From an uncultured Collinsella sp. (GTDB taxonomy: Bacteria > Actinomycetota > Coriobacteriia > Coriobacteriales > Coriobacteriaceae), in assembly GCA_900552185.1 (NCBI GenBank), contig URYT01000068.1, positions 1 through 8,854 on the forward strand: DNA of 8,854 bases, in the 5' to 3' direction. The notes below the pieces were generated by a model. The model had not been told where the DNA came from and did not search any database. It saw only the letters and a program-made list of their open reading frames with translations. Numbering within the stretch: position 1 is the stretch's first letter; every line of letters begins with the position of its first letter. This document shows, piece after piece, positions 1 to 5,355 of the stretch. The position numbers and the translations under genes are program-made.

Positions 1-675
1 GGGGAAGTGCTGGCTAGCCACGTAGCCGTAGCAGGCATCGTCGCCGTAGATGAAGAATCGCGCATCCGGCAGGCCGATCTTGTCGACCACGCGGCGCGAG
101 AACAGGCCGCCTTCAAAGCACAACTGGTTCATGGCGCGGTAGCCCTTGGGGCCCAGGTCCCACTTAGCGATGGGGTTGGGGATACCAAGCGAAAGGATGA
201 GCTGGTACTGCCAAAAGAAGGCGCCGCCGTCAAAGTCCAGGCGCGAACCCTGGATGACATCGTAGCGGTCGGTCCACTTGGCAAGACGCTCGATGCCTTC
301 GGGGATGACGAGCACGTCGTCGTCCATCACCCAGAACCACTGGGCGCCCAGGTCGTAGGCGCATTTAGTGCCGGCGGAGAAGCCGCCCGCACCGCCGCCG
401 TTTTCGAGCTGCGGGGCGTAGATGACACGGTCGGTGCCGCCCTGCGCGTCAGGCTGCTCGGTGTCGATGCCCCACAGGTTGGCCAGGCGCTCGTTGAATG
501 CGGCGCACATGGCCTCGGTCTCGCGCGAATTCTCGTTATCGACAATCACGATGCGCCAGGGCGTTGCCGTGAGCTCGGTCATAGAGTCGAACAAGTTGGC
601 CAGGAGTTCCTGGCGCTTGTACGTAACGACGACGATGGCGAGCTTATCGATGGGAGCGGGAAGGGTTGAAGGCAT
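1..675 (-). CDS. Family-2 glycosyltransferase, galactofuranosyl/rhamnosyltransferase-like (3' end beyond window)
   Basis: The frame is open for 225 codons from ATG at 675-673 to the left edge, so the C-terminus is missing. A Shine-Dalgarno-like GAAAGGA lies about 11 bases before the ATG. The protein starts with a GT-A nucleotide-binding strand (KLAIVVVTYKR, residues 11-21), then IVIVDNENS (about 42-50), a glycine-rich NGGGAGGFSAG (about 92-102), the metal/sugar-nucleotide motif WVMDDD (about 115-120) and an acidic FIYGDD (about 208-213) typical of the catalytic-base region. The DDD form and the NxGGAGGF loop are known from GT2 enzymes related to galactofuranosyltransferases such as GlfT, so transfer of galactofuranose or a similar sugar to a surface glycan is my inference. 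No membrane helix is seen in the visible part. It is transcribed away from the plus-strand glycosyltransferase operon and probably serves the same pathway. The family is sure; the donor sugar is not. Confidence 0.88.
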   Translation of the reverse strand, partial: MPSTLPAPIDKLAIVVVTYKRQELLANLFDSMTELTATPWRIVIVDNENSRETEAMCAAFNERLANLWGIDTEQPDAQGGTDRVIYAPQLENGGGAGGFSAGTKCAYDLGAQWFWVMDDDVLVIPEGIERLAKWTDRYDVIQGSRLDFDGGAFFWQYQLILSLGIPNPIAKWDLGPKGYRAMNQLCFEGGLFSRRVVDKIGLPDARFFIYGDDACYGYVASQHFP

Positions 676-750
676 GGGGCAATATATCCTTTCACGCGCG
701 GCGGGCGAGCGCTGCACGGAAGCTATCGAATACGTCCTTGGGACTGTCCT

Positions 751-781
751 ATTGTAAAGGCTCGGCGCACCTTAGCGGCAA
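751..781 (-). promoter_or_regulatory. Possible promoter for the leftward glycosyltransferase
   Basis: On the minus strand TACAAT (756-751, five of six matches to the -10 consensus) is preceded by TTGCCG (781-776) with a 19-base spacer. The spacer is longer than ideal and the -35 is weak, so this rests mainly on the -10. Transcription would start near 744 and give a leader of about 70 bases. Confidence 0.33.
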
Positions 782-837
782 GCTTTGAATAAAACGCAGG
801 AACCTGCCATGGGCCCGCCGCATGACGTGGGGCTGCT

Positions 838-867
838 TTGCCCGCAAGAGGCTCCATAGATTATATA
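838..867 (+). promoter_or_regulatory. Possible promoter for the rightward glycosyltransferase operon
   Basis: TTGCCC (838-843) and TATATA (862-867) are separated by 18 bases, each matching four of six consensus positions. The region around the -10 is locally A+T-rich (TTATATAAA). The start would be near 874, about 58 bases before the TTG start of the first gene. Confidence 0.33.
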
Positions 868-920
868 AACGCCCGCTGGCGCGCTGGCCCTTTGATACCA
901 TGAAACGACAGGTATTTCCT

Positions 921-926
921 AAGGAG
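921..926 (+). promoter_or_regulatory. Ribosome binding site that decides a TTG start
   Basis: AAGGAG is followed by a five-base gap and then TTG at 932. There is no ATG in the right frame close by, so this strong site fixes the unusual TTG start of the first operon gene. Confidence 0.75.
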
Positions 927-931
927 CACAT

Positions 932-2035
932 TTGTCTACTAATTCCTCTGGCAGCCCTGTCCTGTCGCTGCTTATTCCCATCTACAACGTTGAGCGCTAC
1001 CTGCGCGAGTGCCTCGATTCCGCCGTGGCGCAGACGCTCAAGGATATTGAGATCATCTGCATTAACGACGGGTCGACCGATAACTCGCCGGCGATTATCC
1101 GCGAGTATATGGAGCGCGATAGGCGCGTCAAGATGATCGACAAGGCCAACAGCGGCTACGGCGACTCGATGAACCGCGGCCTGGAGATGGCGCGCGGCAA
1201 GTACGTTGGCATCTTGGAGTCCGATGACTTTATGGTGCCCGACGCACTCGAAAAGCTTGTCTCGGCCGCCGATGGCAATAATGCCGACTTTGCGAAGGCG
1301 AACTTTGATTTCTACTGGTCTAAGCCCGAGGAGCGCCGTTCGCTGCACGAGATGTTTAAAGCCAAGGACTGTGGCAAGCCAGTGCACCCGAGCGATACAA
1401 CGCAGTTCTTTAAACAAAAGCCGTCGATTTGGTCGGCCGTGTACCGTCGCGATTTTCTTGACCGCAACGGTATTACGTTCCTGCCGACTCCGGGGGCATC
1501 CTTTCAGGACACGTCATTCGCTTTTAAGGTGATCGCGTGCGCCGATAAGGCTGTTTACCTGCACGATGCCGTGTTGTCGTATCGCCAGGACAATGAGAAT
1601 TCCTCGGTCAATTCTTCGGCTAAGGTCTTTTGCATCAATACCGAGTATGCCGAGATTGAGCGTTGGATTCGAGAGGATTATGCCCGTGACCACGTAAGCG
1701 GCGATGTCGCGCGCATGCTCAAGTTCAATCAACTCATTAAGTACGATTCGTATATGTGGAACTACGTGCGCTTGGCGCCTAAGTTCTATAAGGAGTTCCT
1801 GGTTCAGATGGCCAAGGAATTTCAGGCGGCTTTGGACGCCGGGGAGTTTTCGCTTGACGACCTCAAGCCGTGGAAGCGCGCAAATCTCGCTGCTATCCTC
1901 AAAGATCCTGAGGGCTGGGTTGATGAGCATCCGAGCTTTGCGACGGATGGTGCCTTGGGGCGTGCTAAGTATTACGCCTCGGTTGGAGGCCCTGGCGTGG
2001 TCGCCGCCTTCCTCATCGAATCGCTGAGGGGGTAG
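932..2035 (+). CDS. GT2 glycosyltransferase, A-type (first copy)
   Basis: This is a 367-residue single-domain GT-A enzyme that should move a sugar from a nucleotide-sugar donor to a growing surface glycan in the cytoplasm. Visible motifs are the N-terminal strand LSLLIPIYNVERYL (11-24), NDGSTD (45-50), the metal-binding ESDD (96-99) and the acceptor-side motif GASFQDTSF (188-196), where D193 is placed like the catalytic base although the usual preceding E is Q. The C-terminal part has no transmembrane helix; it ends in a YYASVGGPGVVAAFLIESL tail that could touch the membrane as an amphipathic helix. The TTG start is set by the AAGGAG before it. Only six bases separate it from the next gene, so the two are surely co-transcribed. 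It is a paralogue of the gene at 3157-4275, with 90% nucleotide identity over part of the 5' region. Donor and acceptor cannot be told from sequence. Confidence 0.92.
   Translation: MSTNSSGSPVLSLLIPIYNVERYLRECLDSAVAQTLKDIEIICINDGSTDNSPAIIREYMERDRRVKMIDKANSGYGDSMNRGLEMARGKYVGILESDDFMVPDALEKLVSAADGNNADFAKANFDFYWSKPEERRSLHEMFKAKDCGKPVHPSDTTQFFKQKPSIWSAVYRRDFLDRNGITFLPTPGASFQDTSFAFKVIACADKAVYLHDAVLSYRQDNENSSVNSSAKVFCINTEYAEIERWIREDYARDHVSGDVARMLKFNQLIKYDSYMWNYVRLAPKFYKEFLVQMAKEFQAALDAGEFSLDDLKPWKRANLAAILKDPEGWVDEHPSFATDGALGRAKYYASVGGPGVVAAFLIESLRG
992..1234 (+). repeat. Homogenised block, copy 1 (with 3211-3453)
   Basis: This 243-base stretch of the first A-type gene aligns without gaps to 3211-3453. 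By hand count 24 bases differ (about 90% identity), while the 114 bases after it match at only about 61% and the 36 before it at about 69%. Most differences are synonymous; only five of 81 residues change. Confidence 0.8.
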
Positions 2036-2041
2036 GTCGGC

Positions 2042-3082
2042 ATGGGAGATGCCTCGAGTCCTAAAGCTACGATTGTCGTCCCCGTTTACAACTCTGCGCG
2101 CTCCATTCAGCGATGCCTCGAAACGCTGTTGGCCCAGTCCGAGCGCTCGATTCAGGTTGTCTGCGTCAACGACGGTTCGACTGATGATTCGTTGAGCGCC
2201 TTGCGTCAGGTCGCGCAGGCCGATGACCGTGTACTGGTGATTGACCAGGAAAACGCGGGTGTTTCGTGCGCTCGAAATACCGGTATCGATGCGGCCGAGG
2301 GCGAGACTGTCTTCTTTGTGGACGCCGACGATTACATCGATGCCCAGACGGTCGAGCGCGTGCTGCATGCCATGGAGTCGTCAGATGCCGAGGTCGTCGT
2401 TTTTGGCGGCGTCTGTGAACCTGTCGATGCCGCACCCAAGCGTGTTCAGGAGCTCATGAGCCCCAAAGCTGGTACCTTCGGCGCCCGTGATCCCCAACTG
2501 CTGTTCCATTCGAATGCGCAGCCCTATGCCTGCCGTGCGGCTTTTTCGCGCGAGCTGCTCAATCGCGAAGGCATTCGCTTCGCCCCCGGTTTGGCTTTGG
2601 GCGAGGACGTCGTCTTCCAATTTGCTGCTTATGCGCTTGCCCGTAAGACCGTCGTCATGCCGGACAAGTTCTACCACTACGTGATGGAGAGCGAATCGGC
2701 GACGCACGAGTTCAACAGCGCCGATGCCCGCGCCAAAAAACTCGATGCCCATATGATGATGTTCGAGGAAGTCTTGCAGGATTGGGCGGTCTACCGTCTT
2801 TTGGATTTGTGTCCCGGCGAGCTGATCACCTGGTTCTTGGACCTTATCGTTTTCGATTTGGCGCGCTTGGATGCCGATTGCTTCCGCGGCGTGGCCAGTC
2901 GCGTCAACAGGGCATTCACGACGTATCTGGGAGCGGAGTGGGCGGATTCGTCCGGCAAAGGCGCCGTTCGTCGTGTTGCCCACAAGCTTGTTGCGGCAAC
3001 CTCGGGCGTTTCGATGGCAGACGCCACGCTGTTCTATCTTTCGACTCGCGGTCTCAAAGCCTGTCTGGAGCGCTTTCTCTAA
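2042..3082 (+). CDS. GT2 glycosyltransferase, B-type (first copy)
   Basis: This is a 346-residue single-domain GT2 enzyme. It opens with ATIVVPVYNSARSI (9-22), then NDGSTD (43-48), NAGVSCARNTGI (71-82, the usual loop before the metal site), the DxD-type motif DADD (94-97) and GEDVVF (187-192), the classic ED catalytic-base motif. This is the standard layout of EpsJ/WcaA-like sugar transferases of exopolysaccharide and capsule loci. The last 100 or so residues are helical and lack a transmembrane segment. The ATG follows the previous stop by six bases; a G-rich run (AGGGGG) at the end of the previous gene may act as ribosome binding site, and coupling to the upstream gene is likely. It resembles the gene at 4288-5355 along its whole length, including the C-terminal part. 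The specific sugar is unknown. Confidence 0.92.
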   Translation: MGDASSPKATIVVPVYNSARSIQRCLETLLAQSERSIQVVCVNDGSTDDSLSALRQVAQADDRVLVIDQENAGVSCARNTGIDAAEGETVFFVDADDYIDAQTVERVLHAMESSDAEVVVFGGVCEPVDAAPKRVQELMSPKAGTFGARDPQLLFHSNAQPYACRAAFSRELLNREGIRFAPGLALGEDVVFQFAAYALARKTVVMPDKFYHYVMESESATHEFNSADARAKKLDAHMMMFEEVLQDWAVYRLLDLCPGELITWFLDLIVFDLARLDADCFRGVASRVNRAFTTYLGAEWADSSGKGAVRRVAHKLVAATSGVSMADATLFYLSTRGLKACLERFL

Positions 3083-3113
3083 TTCCAAGTGCTGCCGCCC
3101 GCCGCAACTCGGC

Positions 3114-3122
3114 TGCTAAAAT
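3114..3122 (+). promoter_or_regulatory. Possible internal extended -10 promoter
   Basis: TGCTAAAAT is an extended -10 (TGn followed by TAAAAT, five of six consensus matches) in the 74-base gap before the second A-type gene. There is no recognisable -35, which extended -10 promoters can do without. Transcription would start near 3129, leaving a leader of about 28 bases. It could boost the distal three genes. Confidence 0.4.
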
Positions 3123-3145
3123 AACCCTGTTACACGCTATTCAAC

Positions 3146-3151
3146 AGGAGG
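3146..3151 (+). promoter_or_regulatory. Ribosome binding site that decides a TTG start
   Basis: A perfect AGGAGG is followed by a five-base gap to TTG at 3157. It places the start well downstream of the longest possible frame, which would begin at 2782 inside the preceding gene. Confidence 0.8.
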
Positions 3152-3156
3152 TTCTC

Positions 3157-4275
3157 TTGCAGAACTCTGATACCCCTAAAGTTTCGCTGCTTGTCCCCAT
3201 TTGCAATGTGGAGCGCTACTTGCGCGAGTGCCTCGATTCCGCCGTGGCGCAGACGCTCAAGGACATCGAGATCATTTGCATCAACGACGGCTCTACCGAT
3301 GGCTCGGCGGACATTATTCGCGAGTACATGGAGCGCGATACGCGCGTCAAGATGATCGACAAGGCCAACAGCGGCTACGGTGACTCGATGAACCGCGGTC
3401 TGGAGATGGCTCGCGGCGAGTACGTGGGTATCCTTGAGTCCGACGACTTTATGTTTGAGGACTCGCTCCAAAAGCTGGTTGCCAAGGCAGACGCCGAACA
3501 TGCCGATGTGGTAAAGGGCGATTTTTACCTGTATTGGTCCACGCCCAGCGAGCGCCGTGAGCTGTTTGGGATTATCGACGAGCATATGACGGGTGCGGCG
3601 TATCGCCCCGTCGATCGTCCGGGTATCTTCTACCGCAAACCTTCCATTTGGTCGGCTATCTATCGACGCGAGTTCCTCAACGACAATCAGATTCGTTTCC
3701 TTCCTACGCCGGGCGCCTCGTATCAGGATGCGGGTTTTAACTTTAAGGTTTGGGCGTGCGCCGAGCGCGCCGCGTTTATTGCGGATCCCATTTTGTGCTA
3801 CCGCCAGGACAACGAGAAGAGTTCCGTTAATTCGCCCAACAAGGTGTTTTGCGTGTGCGACGAATACGCCGAGATGCAGCGCTTTTTGGACGAGCGTCCC
3901 GAGCTCAAGGCTCAGCTCCAGGGCATTTTAATGCGCATGAAGGTCGATACGTACCGTTGGAATGATGAACGTCTGGTCGATGAACTGCGTGAGCAGTTTT
4001 GGCAGAAGGCCTCGCCCGAGCTCAAGGCCGATTGGGATGCCGGTCGCTTTGATCTGTCGCTGTTCGACCCGCGTGGCGAGACCGACTTGCGCCTGATGGT
4101 CAAGTCGCCCCGCGCCTATATCGATTCGCGCTTTGACTTTAAGAAGCCGGGTAAGCTCAATACGTTTAAGCATTACTTTAAGATTGGCGGCCTGCCGCTG
4201 GTCTGGCGCGTGCTGACGTATCAGCGCACCTACGGCGACAACCCACACCCTGATGACGTTCCGGTCGCACAGTAG
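3157..4275 (+). CDS. GT2 glycosyltransferase, A-type (second copy)
   Basis: This 372-residue GT2 enzyme is a paralogue of the gene at 932-2035. Motifs are VSLLVPICNVERYL (9-22), NDGSTD (43-48), ESDD (94-97) and GASYQDAGF (186-194), with the same Q-D in place of E-D at the catalytic-base site. The tail HYFKIGGLPLVWRVL (339-353) matches the tail of the first copy in position and may contact the membrane; no transmembrane helix is seen. An in-frame ATG lies upstream at 2782, but using it would overlap the previous gene by 300 bases in another frame. The TTG after AGGAGG gives a protein that begins just where its paralogue does. One oddity is cysteine in PICNVERY, where the paralogue and most of the family have tyrosine (PIYNVERY). 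Its likely role is transfer of the same or a closely related sugar at a different step, as its first 130 residues are nearly the same but the acceptor half differs. Confidence 0.92.
   Translation: MQNSDTPKVSLLVPICNVERYLRECLDSAVAQTLKDIEIICINDGSTDGSADIIREYMERDTRVKMIDKANSGYGDSMNRGLEMARGEYVGILESDDFMFEDSLQKLVAKADAEHADVVKGDFYLYWSTPSERRELFGIIDEHMTGAAYRPVDRPGIFYRKPSIWSAIYRREFLNDNQIRFLPTPGASYQDAGFNFKVWACAERAAFIADPILCYRQDNEKSSVNSPNKVFCVCDEYAEMQRFLDERPELKAQLQGILMRMKVDTYRWNDERLVDELREQFWQKASPELKADWDAGRFDLSLFDPRGETDLRLMVKSPRAYIDSRFDFKKPGKLNTFKHYFKIGGLPLVWRVLTYQRTYGDNPHPDDVPVAQ
3211..3453 (+). repeat. Homogenised block, copy 2 (with 992-1234)
   Basis: This is the second copy of the roughly 90% identical 243-base block, covering codons 19-99 of the gene. 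It includes a run of 13 codons identical at every base, third positions included, which is more than protein constraint alone explains. Confidence 0.8.
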
Positions 4276-4278
4276 GAG
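4274..4278 (+). promoter_or_regulatory. Ribosome binding site overlapping the upstream stop codon
   Basis: AGGAG shares two bases with the TAG stop at 4273-4275. It lies nine bases before ATG at 4288 but only three before GTG at 4282, so the ATG is the better start. The overlap suggests translational coupling with the preceding gene. Confidence 0.6.
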
Positions 4279-4287
4279 CGAGTGACT

Positions 4288-5355
4288 ATGGCTAACCCCA
4301 AGATTTCCGTTGTCGTTCCCATCTATAAGGTGGAGGAGTGCCTGACCTGGTGCCTGGACTCCCTGCTTGCGCAGGACATGCCCGATTGGGAGGGCGTGCT
4401 GGTCAACGATGGCTCGCCGGACGGTTCGCGCGATATTGCGGCTGCCTATTGCGAAAAGGACGCGCGCTTTACCCTGGTCGATAAGGAGAACGGTGGCCTG
4501 TCGAGTTCACGTAATGCCGGCATCGCTGCGTCCACGGCGCCTATCGTCGCGTTCTTGGATTCCGACGACCGCTTTACGCCCGATGCATGCCGCGTGATCG
4601 TCGATGCCTTTGAGCGCGAGGACTGCGACGTTTTGACCTTTGGCGCGAACCCGTATCCGCTGGAGGCGGGGTATCCGTGGCTTAACTATGTGCTGAGCCC
4701 GCGCGATGTGTCGTTTGAAGGCTATAGCTCCGATCTGCTGTTTAAGGAAGCATCTCGCCCCTTTGCATGGCGCACCGCCTGCAAGCGTGAGTTTTTGCTG
4801 GGCAACGGGATCGTGTTCGACGAAACCGTTAAGTATGGTGAGGACCAGGTCTTCGACTTTGCCGTGTACGGTCGTTCGCACAAGACCGCGCTTATCTCGA
4901 ACAAGCTGTACGATTACCGTGTGGCGCGCAAGGGTTCGCTCATGGACACTATGCGCTACGACGACGAGACGCGCCTGCTGGAGCACGTGAAGATTTACTC
5001 CGCGGTGCTGACTGACTGGCAGCGCGACGGTCTCGATGCTCAGCATGCCGATGACCTGGCGTACTTCCTATGCGATCTGGTGCTGTACGATGCGCTCAGG
5101 TTGCTGGGCTCGGACTGCGGCAAGGTGTTTGCTGCCGTCGCCGCGGCCCTTTCCGGTTCTGCCGTGGGCAGCGATGCTGCGCTCGCACAATGCGCTCCTT
5201 CTGTTGCTGCTATGGTGCGTGCGGCGCTTACCAGCAAGGCCCCCAATGCCCGTGAGTGCAAAAAGCTCATGTTCGATTACGACGTCTTGAGGTTTGGGCG
5301 CTTGGGCGCCTGCAAACGCATGGCAGCGAACGCCCTGGGAAAGCGAGAAGTGTAG
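4288..5355 (+). CDS. GT2 glycosyltransferase, B-type (second copy)
   Basis: This is a 355-residue single-domain GT2 enzyme. It opens with ISVVVPIYKVEECL (6-19), then NDGSPD (40-45), NGGLSSSRNAGI (68-79), the metal-binding DSDD (91-94) and the catalytic-base motif GEDQVF (184-189). It aligns along its length with the gene at 2042-3082, including an RPFAWRTACKREFLLGNGI segment (157-175) matching PYACRAAFSRELLNREGI there, but the two have diverged much more than the A-type pair. No signal peptide or membrane helix is present. It starts 12 bases after the previous stop and ends directly against the ATG of the next gene, so it is firmly inside the operon. An alternative GTG start at 4282 would add two residues; spacing to the ribosome binding site favours ATG. 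It probably adds one sugar of a surface polysaccharide repeat, of unknown identity. Confidence 0.92.
   Translation: MANPKISVVVPIYKVEECLTWCLDSLLAQDMPDWEGVLVNDGSPDGSRDIAAAYCEKDARFTLVDKENGGLSSSRNAGIAASTAPIVAFLDSDDRFTPDACRVIVDAFEREDCDVLTFGANPYPLEAGYPWLNYVLSPRDVSFEGYSSDLLFKEASRPFAWRTACKREFLLGNGIVFDETVKYGEDQVFDFAVYGRSHKTALISNKLYDYRVARKGSLMDTMRYDDETRLLEHVKIYSAVLTDWQRDGLDAQHADDLAYFLCDLVLYDALRLLGSDCGKVFAAVAAALSGSAVGSDAALAQCAPSVAAMVRAALTSKAPNARECKKLMFDYDVLRFGRLGACKRMAANALGKREV

Larger units (their letters stand above)
676..931. other. Divergent intergenic control region
   Basis: These 256 bases separate two divergent glycosyltransferase starts and hold no convincing gene. They contain promoter-like hexamers for each direction, listed separately. 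A short inverted pair, GCAGG-AA-CCTGC, lies near 796-807; its two-base loop is too short for an RNA hairpin, but it could be a protein-binding site. No terminator hairpin followed by a T-run is visible. Short plus-strand frames that begin here run into the following gene out of frame and are not supported. Confidence 0.6.

Noticed and set aside
7..669. 220-codon open frame on the plus strand
   Set aside because: It is the antisense shadow of the partial minus-strand glycosyltransferase, which carries the GT2 motifs.
1514..2368. 284-codon open frame on the minus strand
   Set aside because: It spans two real plus-strand genes in antisense and shows no protein-family motif.
2782..3156. Extension of the second A-type glycosyltransferase to an ATG at 2782
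   Set aside because: It lies in another frame of the preceding gene, has no glycosyltransferase-like sequence, and the TTG at 3157 has a perfect ribosome binding site and matches the paralogue's N-terminus.
4282..4287. GTG start for the second B-type glycosyltransferase
   Set aside because: It is only three bases from the AGGAG; the ATG at 4288 has better spacing. It cannot be fully excluded.
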